In this document: positions 9,235 through 18,952 of the stretch, piece by piece
Numbering within the stretch: position 1 is the first letter of the stretch
Layout: every line of letters begins with the position of its first letter
Assembly (NCBI RefSeq): GCF_019457885.1
Contig: NZ_JAHZST010000009.1
Location: 142,659 to 206,658 of the forward strand
Source of the DNA: Shewanella nanhaiensis
GTDB lineage: Bacteria > Pseudomonadota > Gammaproteobacteria > Enterobacterales > Shewanellaceae
DNA length: 64,000 nt
Direction of reading: 5' to 3'
Translations under genes and position numbers: made by a program
Notes under the pieces: model-generated
Seen by the model: only the letters and a program-made list of their open reading frames with translations
Database searches by the model: none
What the model was told of the DNA's origin: nothing

Positions 9235-10512
9235 CTAAATACGAGAACCTTTAACACCATAAAATAGGATGAAAGCATAACAGAGGATAGGTAGGAAAAA
9301 AGCCTGCTGGATCCCGATAGCATCGGCCGTTATCCCCTGCAGTAGCGGCAAAATTGCGCCACCGACGATAGCCAAGCAGAGAATTCCAGAACCTTGTGAT
9401 GTATGTGGTCCTAAATCTCGCAGTGCTAGGCTGAAGATGGTGGGAAACATAATTGAGTTAAATAAACCCACAGCTAAGATTGCCCACATTGCAAGACTAC
9501 CGCTACTGAGCATGGCAACTGCAACCAAAATAGCGGCCATCGCCGCATTAAAGGCTAATACCTTTCCCGCTGCGACTTTTTGCATAACCGCAGAGCCGAT
9601 AAAGCGCCCTACCATAGCCCCGCCCCAATAATAAGTAATAAGCTGGGCAGCTTCAGCCTCTTTTAATCCCCCAATGTGAGATTCACCTAGAAAGTTAACC
9701 AAAAAGCTGCCAATCGACACTTCTGCGCCTACATAGACAAAAATGCCCACGGCGCCTAATACCAAATGTGTTGATTGCAGTGCACCTGTTCTCCCTTTAT
9801 ACGTGACTGTTTCACTGTTATTTGAATCTATGTGTGATCGAATAACAGGTAGTTTTAGCTTGGCAAACACCAAAGCTAACATGGCCAACATGGCGGATAA
9901 TAAAAGATAAGGCAGTTTAACCACCTCAGCCTCAGCTGAGTGAGCTAAAGCCGATGAGGCTTCTGTGGCTACCGATAAAATGAGCACAGCGCCGAAATAA
10001 GGAGCCACTGTCGTCCCCAATGCATTAAACGCTTGGGTTAAATTTAAACGGCTAGATGCCGTCTCACTGCTACCTAACGCATTGACGTAAGGGTTAGCTG
10101 CCACCTGCAGTATTGTAATACCTGAAGCTAACACAAATAGTGCGCCAAGGAATAAGCCATAGGTTTCAAACTCTGCAGCGGGGTAAAACAGGGCGCAACC
10201 TAAACTTGCAATAATCAACCCAGTGACAATCCCCTTCTGATAGCCAAGTTTGTTAACTAATCGGCCCGCTGGAATAGACACTAAAAAATAAGCACCAAAG
10301 AAACAAAACTGGATTAACATCGCTTGGGTATAATTAAGGGAGAAGACGGCCTTAAGATGAGGAATAAGGATATCGTTTAAGCAGGTAATAAAGCCCCACA
10401 TAAAAAACAGGGACGTTAGAGACACCAAAGCAAATCGATAACTCCCTTCTGTACCTGCTTTATTGGCACTAGAGTCATCAAGTTGCGTGTTGTTGTTATA
10501 GAGTGAGGCCAT
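9235..10512 (-). CDS. FHS-family sugar MFS transporter (glucose/galactose type)
   Basis: A 425-residue inner-membrane carrier with about 12 hydrophobic segments. The N-terminal part ([21 protein letters not shown]) and the segment [13 protein letters not shown] are typical of the FucP/GluP branch of the major facilitator superfamily, which imports fucose, glucose or galactose with protons or sodium. It is the second gene of a leftward operon: the cytoplasmic GH13 alpha-glucosidase ends 31 bases upstream. Its context in the maltodextrin locus suggests uptake of glucose released in the periplasm, or of maltose. Substrate cannot be read from the sequence. Confidence 0.87.
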   Translation of the reverse strand: MASLYNNNTQLDDSSANKAGTEGSYRFALVSLTSLFFMWGFITCLNDILIPHLKAVFSLNYTQAMLIQFCFFGAYFLVSIPAGRLVNKLGYQKGIVTGLIIASLGCALFYPAAEFETYGLFLGALFVLASGITILQVAANPYVNALGSSETASSRLNLTQAFNALGTTVAPYFGAVLILSVATEASSALAHSAEAEVVKLPYLLLSAMLAMLALVFAKLKLPVIRSHIDSNNSETVTYKGRTGALQSTHLVLGAVGIFVYVGAEVSIGSFLVNFLGESHIGGLKEAEAAQLITYYWGGAMVGRFIGSAVMQKVAAGKVLAFNAAMAAILVAVAMLSSGSLAMWAILAVGLFNSIMFPTIFSLALRDLGPHTSQGSGILCLAIVGGAILPLLQGITADAIGIQQAFFLPILCYAFILFYGVKGSRI

Positions 10513-10543
10513 TATTATCTTCCAATTTTATTATCAATTTATT

Positions 10544-12193
10544 TCACGTTAATACGCCATAGAAGCTTGAGTAAGCGGGCAACAGAAGACCATCTTCTAG
10601 CAATCGGCCAGTCAATAACCCATGGCCACTCAGAACCTCAAGTTTCTCCGCCTCGACTTCACCACTCAGGCTAAACCTATATTCAGTGCGCTTATCGCTA
10701 AGGTTGAAACAGATAAAATAGCGAATACCGTCAGCTTCACGAATAAAAGCGAGAATGGACTCAGGTGCATCAATAAATTTGATCTCACCTTGAATAAGTG
10801 GCGTATGTTCACGTCGCCACAGCAGAAACTGTCGATATGCATTGAGTACTGAATCCTCATTAGACTCCTGTATCGCTACTGATGCTGACAAATGCTCTTT
10901 AGCGACAGGAAGCCAAGGCCCTCCATCACTGAAACCTGCCCCCTTATCGCTATCGGTCCAAGGTAGTGGAGTGCGGCATCCATCCCTCCCCTTAAACTTG
11001 GGCCAAAAAGCGATACCAAAAGGGTCTTGTAACTGCTCAAAATCAATCGAAGCCTCGGTTAGCCCCAGCTCCTCTCCCTGATAAGTGCAGACACTGCCAC
11101 GTAGAGAACAGAGCATGGCAGTTAACATCTTCACCAAATTGGGGTCGCTACAGTTTCGTCCCCAGCGTGTTGCCACACGCTGCACATCATGATTTCCAAT
11201 GGCCCAACAGGGCCATCCATCGCCAATGCTAGCCTCTAATGCTTCGACGGTTTGTCTTATGTAGGCAGCACTAAAATCTTCGGTCAGTAGCTCAAAGCTA
11301 TAGGCCATATGCAATCGCCCCTCACCTTGGGTGTATTGAGCCATCGTAGAGAGCGAATCTTCTGAGGAGACTTCACCTAAGGTCATAGCGCCTGGATATC
11401 TATCCACTAATGCCCTTAGCTCCTCAATAAACCCTAAGGTTTGTGGGCGGGTATTGTTGAAGTAGTGATATTGGTATGCATAAGGGTTGTCCTCACTAAA
11501 ACCTCGGCCTTGGCGCTTATTTTTTGTCTTAGGCGGATTGTCTCTGAGCTGTTCATCGTGATAACAAAAAGTGATCGCATCTAACCGAAAACCATCGACT
11601 CCCTTTTTAAGCCAAAATTCAACATTATCGAGAACCGCTTGTCTTACCTCGGGATGATGGAAATTAAGATCAGGCTGACTCGTTAAAAAGTTATGCAGGT
11701 AATACTGCTGGCGCCTAGGTTCCCACTCCCAAGCACAACCACCAAAAATAGCCAACCAGTTATTGGGCGCCGTCCCATCCTCTTTTGGCTCAGCCCATAC
11801 ATACCAATCACTTTTCGCGTTCGACTTGCTTTCACGACTATCGATAAACCACTGATGTTGATCTGATGTATGACTTAACACTTGATCGATCACCACCTTA
11901 ATACCTAACGCATGCGCCTTATCAATCAGTTTATCGAAATCATTCATCGTGCCGAACATGGGGTCTACATCACGATAGTCACTGATGTCATAACCAAAAT
12001 CTTTCATTGGTGACTTAAAAAATGGAGAGATCCAAATAGCATCCACATTCAGGCTGGCGATATAATCAAGTTTTTGAATTATACCCTGTAGATCACCAAT
12101 ACCGTCTCCGTTGGTATCAAGCAGACTACGTGGGTAGATCTGATAGATCACCGCACCGCGCCACCAAGAAAGCTGAGTCGAAACCTGAGTCAT
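10544..12193 (-). CDS. GH13 alpha-glucosidase, cytoplasmic
   Basis: A 549-residue glycoside hydrolase of family 13, of the oligo-1,6-glucosidase / alpha-glucosidase branch (GH13_23-like). It begins WWRGAVIYQIYPRSLLDTNGDG, typical of that branch. The catalytic residues are present: the nucleophile Asp in GFRLDAITF, the acid Glu in TLGEVSSE and the stabilising Asp in AIGNHDVQRV. There is no signal peptide, so it acts in the cytoplasm, cutting alpha-1,4-linked (or 1,6-linked) maltose and maltooligosaccharides to glucose. The start is ATG 12193, preceded by TAGGGG; a longer frame to 12232 has no such site. It is the first gene of the leftward operon and its promoter region carries two palindromic operator candidates. 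Confidence 0.92.
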   Translation of the reverse strand: MTQVSTQLSWWRGAVIYQIYPRSLLDTNGDGIGDLQGIIQKLDYIASLNVDAIWISPFFKSPMKDFGYDISDYRDVDPMFGTMNDFDKLIDKAHALGIKVVIDQVLSHTSDQHQWFIDSRESKSNAKSDWYVWAEPKEDGTAPNNWLAIFGGCAWEWEPRRQQYYLHNFLTSQPDLNFHHPEVRQAVLDNVEFWLKKGVDGFRLDAITFCYHDEQLRDNPPKTKNKRQGRGFSEDNPYAYQYHYFNNTRPQTLGFIEELRALVDRYPGAMTLGEVSSEDSLSTMAQYTQGEGRLHMAYSFELLTEDFSAAYIRQTVEALEASIGDGWPCWAIGNHDVQRVATRWGRNCSDPNLVKMLTAMLCSLRGSVCTYQGEELGLTEASIDFEQLQDPFGIAFWPKFKGRDGCRTPLPWTDSDKGAGFSDGGPWLPVAKEHLSASVAIQESNEDSVLNAYRQFLLWRREHTPLIQGEIKFIDAPESILAFIREADGIRYFICFNLSDKRTEYRFSLSGEVEAEKLEVLSGHGLLTGRLLEDGLLLPAYSSFYGVLT

Positions 12194-12335
12194 TGCCGCC
12201 CCTAAAAAAATTGATAACCAACTTGAGCACAAAAACTCTAGCCAGTTGCACCCTTGTTATTATTCTGTAAAACACGAAAGTGCTTGTTCGAATGAGTTGA
12301 GCATACGTGATCTGGGAAATAGGGTTCAATATCTC

Positions 12336-12349
12336 TGCATACGTATGCA
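12336..12349. promoter_or_regulatory. Putative LacI-family operator, perfect palindrome
   Basis: TGCATACGTATGCA is a perfect 14-bp palindrome with the central CG typical of LacI-family operators. It lies 143 bases upstream of the alpha-glucosidase start and 330 upstream of the receptor start. Assignment to the LacI-family protein at 35239-36261 is inference. Confidence 0.7.
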
Positions 12350-12486
12350 TAACTACCAAGCTAAACAAGGCTAGTAAGACGAAGCAGTAAAACCATTTAA
12401 AAACAAAGACAAATATCTTTTTTGATTTAACTTTAATTGGGCTAAATATGGGCAAAAAACACCCATAACATCTCTTGCATATCTTT

Positions 12487-12500
12487 TGAATACGTATGCA
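12487..12500. promoter_or_regulatory. Putative LacI-family operator, near-palindrome
   Basis: TGAATACGTATGCA differs from the perfect site at 12336 by one base and is identical to the copy at 25810-25823 in front of the second lobe of the locus. It lies 179 bases before the receptor start. Confidence 0.68.
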
Positions 12501-12678
12501 TAATATTGTCGTCCCCATTATCCCGAGAGTAGTATCGTCACTGAAATGCAACAAACCAAAAACAGATGCAACAATCAAGCAGCTCTAATTCACAACGACT
12601 CATTAAAACCTGTGTATTGCCGTGACTGCCCACAATAAAAATAAGATAAGTAATCGAGTGAAATAAGGGGATAGATGG

Positions 12679-15405
12679 ATGATTCAATTTAAACCTAGCC
12701 TACTGACTTTAGCCTTAGTGGCCGCAGGTGCCAGTACGCAAGCCTACGCAGCAGAACCACTTTCGCAAACAGACCAAAATGCAGAAGAAGCGATCGAAGT
12801 GATTGAAGTGACGGGGATCAGACGCAGTCTCAAAGAGTCACAATCACTAAAGATGTCATCCTCATCCATTGTTGAAGCGATATCAGCTGAAGATATAGGC
12901 AAGCTGCCAGATGTCAGTATTGCCGAATCATTAGCTAGACTTCCAGGTGTTGCCGCTCAGCGACTTGATGGTCGTGCCAATGTGATCTCAATTCGTGGAC
13001 TCGGCCCAGACTTCACAACCGCAACCTTGAACGGACGTGAACAGGCCTCAGTTAATGACAACCGTGGTGTAGAGTTCGATCAATACCCTTCAGAGTTATT
13101 AAATCGCGTGGTTGTTTATAAAACACCCGATGCCTCTGTCATGGCTCAGGCTATTGGTGGCACAGTTGATATGCAAACCATCAGTCCACTAATCCATGGT
13201 GAGCAGACCATCGCCGTTTCTCTGCGCGGGGAGCAAAATGATCTCGGTGCACTCAACAGTGACTCCACCGACAAAGGCTACCGCGGTAGCATCTCCTATG
13301 TGGATCAATTTGCCGATGACACCTTTGGAATCGCCTTAGGCTATGCACGCATGCAATCACCTAACCAGGAGGAACGCTGGCAAGCTTGGGGTTACCCTGA
13401 GCTTGACTATAACCCAGACAACCCAAAAGTATTGGGCGGGGCAAAGCCTTTTGTGCGTTCAAGTGAGCTTGAGCGTGATGGTGTCTTAGCCGTATTTGAA
13501 TATCAACCCAATGATACTTTTCACTCAGTACTCGATATCTACTACACAAAATTCAATGATGAGCAGCGTCTTCGTGGCATTGAGATCCCTGGACAATGGG
13601 GCGCTGGATGGGGAAATGCTGGCATAACAGCCATAGAGAATAGCGATGGACTCGTGACAAATGGCACCATTAATGATGCCGCTGTTATTGTTCGAAACGA
13701 TATTAATATTCGAGATGCCGACTCATTATCCATTGGCTGGAATAATCAATTTACCATCAGTGAAAACTGGAGTGTCACAGCCGATGTCTCTATGTCACGT
13801 GCAAACAGAACCGACATTGGCATGGAGAGCTACAGCGGAACAGGTCGCGGAAATGGTAATGGTGTCACCGACACCTTAGGCTTTGCTTATAATGGCGAAG
13901 GCAGCTACAACTTTGCCCACAATTTGGATTACTCAAACCCAGATCTTATCAAACTAGGTGGACCATTTAGCTGGGGAAACCCTATCGGTCCTGATAGCCA
14001 AGATGGCTTTATTAACAAGCCAGAGATAGAGGATGAACTAAAATCCCTACGATTAAGCGCTGAGTATATCTTCGATGATGGCTTTGTCAGCAGTATCGAA
14101 TTTGGCGTTAACCGTACCGATCGCGATAAGAGCAAGCGTGACAACGGCTTCTACCTAACCTTAAAACAGTACCCAGATATGATACGCGTACCTGATCAGT
14201 ATCTGCTTGCACCCACCTCCCTCGAGTTTTTCGGCATGGGTGACATGCTAAGTTATGACTCATTGGCCTTCTATAATGACGGCAACTACATAGAAACCAA
14301 TGCAGACACAGTTGATCTCAGCCGTGCAACCAACTCTTGGGATGTCTCAGAGGAGGTCACGACCCTTTTTGTGATGGCGAATCTTGAGACAGAGTTGTTT
14401 GGTCTACCTGTTGTTGGTAATGTCGGTTTGCAATCGGTGCACACTGATCAAAGTTCAGAGGGAACGATCGCCACAGTTGACAGCGGAGAGGTGGTAAAAA
14501 CACCAAATGCTGCTGGTGATACCTATACTGAATGGTTACCTAGCATGAACTTAAGTTTCGAAGTGGCGGAAGATCAGGTCCTTCGTGTTGCAGCAGCCAG
14601 AACCTTAACCCGTGCACGTATGGACAAGATGAATGCTAACGTCAACTTTAGCTATAATGCATCACCAACCGATGGCGTCAACTGGACTGGCGGTGCTGGT
14701 AATCCTTACCTCAAACCTTGGTTAGCGCGCCAGTATGATATCAGCTATGAGAACTATTTTAGCGATCAAGGCTACTTTGCCTTAGCTCTGTTCTACAAAG
14801 ATCTTGAAAACTTTGTCTATGATCAGCACTCAAACTTTAATTTTGGTGAGATATTCCCAGATCAACCAGGCAACCCTATCGGTAATGTGACTCAACCTCA
14901 AAACGGCGAAGGTGGATACGTGCAAGGGATTGAGGCATCACTCTCTATTGATTTTGGGATGTTTGCCAATGCACTTGAAGGCTTTGGTACTATCTTAAGC
15001 GGCAGCTATACCGACAGCGAAGTGAAGGAAACACCGGACAGTGAACCAACCACCCTACCGGGTTTGTCTGAGAAAACCTTTAATGCAACGGTTTATTATG
15101 AAACCCGCGGCTTTGAAGCCCGCATCAGCTCTCGCTACCGCTCAGATTTCCTTGGAGAGGTAACGAAGATCAGTTTGCAACGTGAAAACGTGAATATTAA
15201 AGCTGAGACTGTCGTAGATGCTCAAATTGGCTATGACTTCTCTGAAAGTGGCATCGATGCGCTTTATGGGCTGTCGGTTCAATTGCAGGTGAATAACTTA
15301 ACCAATGAACCTTTCACCTCCTATTTTGGTGATGACAAGCGTGAAGTGCGAGATTTCCAGAACTATGGTCGTAACTATATGTTAGGCCTTAATTACAAGT
15401 TCTAA
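12679..15405 (+). CDS. TonB-dependent receptor, probably for maltodextrins
   Basis: A 908-residue outer-membrane receptor. Residues 1-25 form a signal peptide ending AQAYAA; a TonB-box-like stretch (EVIEVTGIRRSL) follows; the plug domain spans about residues 50-170 (PDVSIAESLARLPGVAAQRLDGR, ISIRGLGPDFTT); the rest is a 22-strand beta-barrel ending in the aromatic NYMLGLNYKF. This is the pattern of the large receptor group that imports oligosaccharides in Shewanella, Alteromonas, Xanthomonas and Caulobacter. As first gene of an operon with a halogenase-like protein and two amylases, and opposite an alpha-glucosidase, it probably takes up maltodextrins, using energy from TonB-ExbBD encoded elsewhere. 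Substrate is inferred from neighbours. Confidence 0.9.
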   Translation: MIQFKPSLLTLALVAAGASTQAYAAEPLSQTDQNAEEAIEVIEVTGIRRSLKESQSLKMSSSSIVEAISAEDIGKLPDVSIAESLARLPGVAAQRLDGRANVISIRGLGPDFTTATLNGREQASVNDNRGVEFDQYPSELLNRVVVYKTPDASVMAQAIGGTVDMQTISPLIHGEQTIAVSLRGEQNDLGALNSDSTDKGYRGSISYVDQFADDTFGIALGYARMQSPNQEERWQAWGYPELDYNPDNPKVLGGAKPFVRSSELERDGVLAVFEYQPNDTFHSVLDIYYTKFNDEQRLRGIEIPGQWGAGWGNAGITAIENSDGLVTNGTINDAAVIVRNDINIRDADSLSIGWNNQFTISENWSVTADVSMSRANRTDIGMESYSGTGRGNGNGVTDTLGFAYNGEGSYNFAHNLDYSNPDLIKLGGPFSWGNPIGPDSQDGFINKPEIEDELKSLRLSAEYIFDDGFVSSIEFGVNRTDRDKSKRDNGFYLTLKQYPDMIRVPDQYLLAPTSLEFFGMGDMLSYDSLAFYNDGNYIETNADTVDLSRATNSWDVSEEVTTLFVMANLETELFGLPVVGNVGLQSVHTDQSSEGTIATVDSGEVVKTPNAAGDTYTEWLPSMNLSFEVAEDQVLRVAAARTLTRARMDKMNANVNFSYNASPTDGVNWTGGAGNPYLKPWLARQYDISYENYFSDQGYFALALFYKDLENFVYDQHSNFNFGEIFPDQPGNPIGNVTQPQNGEGGYVQGIEASLSIDFGMFANALEGFGTILSGSYTDSEVKETPDSEPTTLPGLSEKTFNATVYYETRGFEARISSRYRSDFLGEVTKISLQRENVNIKAETVVDAQIGYDFSESGIDALYGLSVQLQVNNLTNEPFTSYFGDDKREVRDFQNYGRNYMLGLNYKF

Positions 15406-15504
15406 TCTCCCCTAAACCTCTGTGGCTAGCCGTTCAAGCTCAAGTGTCTCTTTTTATCCGTGAGCATGAACAGTTAGTCACAGAGGGATCATTAAGGAGC
15501 TGTG

Positions 15505-17013
15505 ATGCACTCACCCATAAAAAAGATAGTGATTGTCGGAGGAGGAACTGCAGGCTGGATGGCTGCGGCCATGTTGGTGAGGTTTTTAGGGAAGCAGCTC
15601 ACAATCACTCAAATTGAATCCGATAAGATAGGAACGGTTGGTGTTGGTGAAGCGAGTATCCCTCCCCTAAAGATGTTCAACCAAGCATTGGGCATCGATG
15701 AACATGAATTTCTCAAAGCAACAAATGGGACTTACAAACTCGGAATAGAGTTCGATAACTGGGCCAAAGAGGGCGACAGCTACATGCATGCCTTCGGACC
15801 GTTAGGCAAAGATCTCGCACTTACCCCTTTTCATCACTATTACCTTAATCACTACCTAAAAAGCGAGCATCAAATATCAGAGCAGTTAGGCAAATACTCA
15901 CTTAACTACCTTAGCGCTAAAAAAAACAACTTCCAGCCTTTAGACACTATCGCTGGAATCGGTTTATCAGGGCTCACTTACGCCTATCATTTTGATGCTT
16001 CACTCTATGCTCAGTACCTCAAAAGTTACAGTAAACAAGCGGGTGTAGACTCGATTGAAGGCCTTGTGATCAACACAAACCTCAACTCAAGCAATGGCGC
16101 CATTGACTCTGTCACCTTAGCGAGCGGACAGACTATCGAAGGCGATCTGTTTATTGACTGCTCTGGGTTTAAAGGCTTACTTATAGAGCAAGCACTCAAT
16201 AGCGGCTATGAAGATTGGCGTCACTGGCTCCCCTGCGACTCAGCCCTTGCTGTCGCAAGTGAGGCAAAAAAGCCTATCAGTCCCTATACCCGCTCAACTG
16301 CAAATGAAGCTGGCTGGCAATGGCGCATTCCTCTGCAGAGCAGAACAGGGAACGGAATTGTCTACAGCAGCCAATTTATCAGTGATGAGCAAGCCGAAAA
16401 GCTATTGCTTAAACAGTTAGATAGCAAACCACTCTCCCAGCCTCAAAAAATTAATTTTGTCACAGGAAGACGTAAACATCAGTGGCTAAAAAACTGTGTT
16501 TCACTTGGGCTTGCTAGTGGTTTTGTAGAGCCATTAGAGTCCACCAGCCTACACTTAGTCCAGTCCGGTATTGTCAGACTACTCAAACTCTTTCCAAGCC
16601 AAGAGATGGAACAAGCAAACATTGACCAATACAACCAACAATCTAAGCAGGAGTTTGAACAGATCCGTGATTTTATCATTTTGCATTATCGGTTAAGTGG
16701 TCAAAAACAGGCGCCTTTCTGGCTATACTGCCGCGAAATGGCAATTCCAAACTCACTGCAACAGAAACTTGACCTATTCAAAGCCTCTGGTGTTGTCTCT
16801 CGATATCAAGATGAACTGTTTACCGAAAACGCTTGGGTACAGGTGATGCTAGGGCAAAGGTTTACGCCTAATGCCTACTCAACACTGACAAAAAACATCA
16901 ATACAACTCAGAATATTCAGTTTCTGAATGATCTACATAAAATCTTCGACACGACAAGCTCAAAGCTAATGAGCCACGACAGTTACCTGACTCAATATTG
17001 CGGCTTAAAGTAA
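15505..17013 (+). CDS. Tryptophan-halogenase-like flavoprotein
   Basis: A 502-residue FAD-dependent protein of the tryptophan halogenase family. Visible: the FAD-binding GGGTAGW motif at the N terminus, a lysine at residue 78 in GTYKLGIEF, matching the catalytic lysine (Lys79) of PrnA, the WQWRIPL segment (WxWxIP signature of the family), and EPLESTSLH, where PrnA has its catalytic glutamate. So the residues needed for halogenation are kept, although such proteins in carbohydrate operons have no proven function. No flavin reductase gene is adjacent. ATG 15505 is preferred over GTG 15502 because AAGGAG ends five bases before it. It lies between the TonB receptor and the amylases and is surely co-transcribed with the latter. 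Confidence 0.88.
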   Translation: MHSPIKKIVIVGGGTAGWMAAAMLVRFLGKQLTITQIESDKIGTVGVGEASIPPLKMFNQALGIDEHEFLKATNGTYKLGIEFDNWAKEGDSYMHAFGPLGKDLALTPFHHYYLNHYLKSEHQISEQLGKYSLNYLSAKKNNFQPLDTIAGIGLSGLTYAYHFDASLYAQYLKSYSKQAGVDSIEGLVINTNLNSSNGAIDSVTLASGQTIEGDLFIDCSGFKGLLIEQALNSGYEDWRHWLPCDSALAVASEAKKPISPYTRSTANEAGWQWRIPLQSRTGNGIVYSSQFISDEQAEKLLLKQLDSKPLSQPQKINFVTGRRKHQWLKNCVSLGLASGFVEPLESTSLHLVQSGIVRLLKLFPSQEMEQANIDQYNQQSKQEFEQIRDFIILHYRLSGQKQAPFWLYCREMAIPNSLQQKLDLFKASGVVSRYQDELFTENAWVQVMLGQRFTPNAYSTLTKNINTTQNIQFLNDLHKIFDTTSSKLMSHDSYLTQYCGLK

Positions 17014-17043
17014 CTTCTCTATCTTGCTAAAAAGGATCATTAA

Positions 17044-18939
17044 ATGCTTAACAAGCTGACATTTGGCATATTTTTTACCGCCTCCTTGCTTTTAACCCCC
17101 GGTGCAGATGCCCTATCACTTCACTCTCCCCTAAAAGTTGAGCCTATTTCATGGTGGGCAGGCATGCACAACCCCAAATTGCAGTTGATGCTCAATGGAG
17201 ACAAGATTGGCTCGTTAAAGGTAGATATTAAGGGAGATGACATCACAATATTGGAGACAAAGCGCACTAACAATCCAAATTATCTTTTTATTACCCTGAA
17301 CTTAGCTGACGCAAAGGCCCAAACATTAGTGTTAAACCTCTTAGATGAACAGGAGATAAAATACACAATTAACTACTCATTACATGAGCGAGCCGAAGGT
17401 TCTGCCCAGCGTCAGGGCTTTAGCAATAAGGATGCGATCTACCTGATCACTCCCGACAGATTCGTCAATGGCGATTTTAGTAATGACAATCAAATAGAGA
17501 TGCTTGAACAGATAGATCGAAATGATAAAGATGGCCGCCACGGCGGTGATATTCAAGGCATTGAGAACAGTTTAGATTATTTGGAAAAACTAGGTGTCAC
17601 ACAACTGTGGATCAATCCACTGCTTGAAAATAATCAGCAAAAATACTCCTATCACGGTTACTCAACCACAGATCACTACCGCATCGACCCTAGGTTTGGC
17701 AGTAATGAAACATACAAAGAGCTGGTCAGAAAGGCTAATGACAAAGGCATAGGGATCATTCAAGATATTATCGTCAACCATATCGGTTCAAACCATTGGT
17801 GGATGCAAGATCTCCCCAGTTCAACCTGGATAAACGGTATCCATACAAACCAAGATAAGCAGCCAATAAGTTATACCAGTCATAGACGAACCACAGTGCA
17901 AGACCCCTACGCAGTAAGCGAAGACCATAGCGAGTTTGTCGATGGCTGGTTTGTCGATACCATGCCAGATCTCAATCAAACCGACCCGTTACTTGCCACT
18001 TACCTTATCCAGAACAGTATTTGGTGGGTTGAATATGCCAACTTAAGCGGTATACGTGAAGACACCTACTCCTATGCCGATAAAGCCTTTTTAAGTGATT
18101 GGTCTAAGGCGATCATGACTGAATACCCTAATTTTAATATTGTTGGCGAAGAGTGGACTTCAAACCCCATTACTGTCTCCTACTGGCAAGCGGGTAAAGT
18201 TAATCAAGACGGCTACATATCTTATCTTCCCAGCTTAATGGACTTCCCTCTCTATGAAGTGATGCTTAAAGCGCTGACACAAGCCGAAAGTTGGGACAGA
18301 GGCTTTATCTCTCTTTACGAGATGATGGCTAATGATGTGATTTATGCCAACCCAAGCAATTTAGTTCTTTTTGAGGGCAACCATGATACCAATCGACTCT
18401 ATAGCTTAATGAATGAAGATCTTAACCTCTTTAAGATGGCCATGACCTACATACTCACCTCTAACCGCATACCTCAACTCTTTTATGGCACAGAGGTGTT
18501 AATGACCAGTCCCAAAGAGGGACGTCATGATGGTGAAGTCCGTAGTGACTTTCCTGGTGGTTGGCCAACAGACAAAATCAATGCATTAACAGGTAAAGGG
18601 CTAACAGAGAAACAACGCGACGCTCAAGGGTTTGTTAAAACCCTACTGAACTTTCGAAAAAACTCTGCGGCGATCCATAAAGGTTCACTTAAACATTACG
18701 TGCCAATCGACGGGATTTATGTCTATTTCCGCTCCCTTAACGATGAAACTCTGATGGTTATCATGAACAAAAATGACAAACCAGTGCAACTGACAAGCAA
18801 ACGATTTAAAGCCCAGTTAGATGGATTTAGCAGAGCAACTGAAGTACTGACAGATACCAAGATAGCGATTAGCTCTGCAGAGGGGGCCAGCATCTCAGTC
18901 CCTGCGCGCGGCGTTCTGTTACTATCACTCACAGATTAA
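17044..18939 (+). CDS. Exported GH13 enzyme with cyclomaltodextrinase-type N domain
   Basis: A 631-residue secreted alpha-amylase-family enzyme. A signal peptide covers about residues 1-23. An N-terminal immunoglobulin-like domain (residues 25-115, containing VEPISWWAGMHNPKLQLML) is of the type found in cyclomaltodextrinases and SusA-like neopullulanases. The (beta/alpha)8 barrel follows: IIQDIIVNHIGSNH, nucleophile Asp in GIREDTYSY, acid Glu in NIVGEEW and stabiliser Asp in FEGNHDTNRL, then a C-terminal beta domain. It should cut maltodextrins, cyclodextrins or pullulan in the periplasm. The gene starts 30 bases after the halogenase-like gene and ends 13 bases before the next amylase, so it is in the middle of one operon. 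Confidence 0.9.
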   Translation: MLNKLTFGIFFTASLLLTPGADALSLHSPLKVEPISWWAGMHNPKLQLMLNGDKIGSLKVDIKGDDITILETKRTNNPNYLFITLNLADAKAQTLVLNLLDEQEIKYTINYSLHERAEGSAQRQGFSNKDAIYLITPDRFVNGDFSNDNQIEMLEQIDRNDKDGRHGGDIQGIENSLDYLEKLGVTQLWINPLLENNQQKYSYHGYSTTDHYRIDPRFGSNETYKELVRKANDKGIGIIQDIIVNHIGSNHWWMQDLPSSTWINGIHTNQDKQPISYTSHRRTTVQDPYAVSEDHSEFVDGWFVDTMPDLNQTDPLLATYLIQNSIWWVEYANLSGIREDTYSYADKAFLSDWSKAIMTEYPNFNIVGEEWTSNPITVSYWQAGKVNQDGYISYLPSLMDFPLYEVMLKALTQAESWDRGFISLYEMMANDVIYANPSNLVLFEGNHDTNRLYSLMNEDLNLFKMAMTYILTSNRIPQLFYGTEVLMTSPKEGRHDGEVRSDFPGGWPTDKINALTGKGLTEKQRDAQGFVKTLLNFRKNSAAIHKGSLKHYVPIDGIYVYFRSLNDETLMVIMNKNDKPVQLTSKRFKAQLDGFSRATEVLTDTKIAISSAEGASISVPARGVLLLSLTD

Positions 18940-18952
18940 TCGGGGCCAAAGT

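Larger units (their letters stand above)
12194..12678. promoter_or_regulatory. Divergent promoter region of the maltodextrin locus
   Basis: 485 bases without a credible gene separate the leftward alpha-glucosidase operon from the rightward receptor operon. The stretch is AT-rich and holds two copies of a 14-bp palindrome (12336-12349 and 12487-12500) plus a weaker half-match, GCATACGTGA, at 12301-12310. A leftward open frame of 150 codons crosses it, but it is rich in Cys/Phe/Ile and looks like chance. I do not assign exact -35/-10 boxes. Confidence 0.7.

Noticed and set aside
10842..11081. Rightward open frame inside the alpha-glucosidase gene
   Set aside because: Shadow of the minus-strand gene with no start signal.
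12126..12578. Leftward open frame of 150 codons in the divergent promoter region
   Set aside because: Composition (many Cys, Phe, Ile), overlap with the alpha-glucosidase start and no ribosome-binding site; it contains the operator palindromes.
15417..15486. Inverted repeat CCTCTGTG / CACAGAGG between receptor and halogenase-like gene
   Set aside because: Only 8 bases with a 54-base loop; probably chance, and the genes appear to be one operon.
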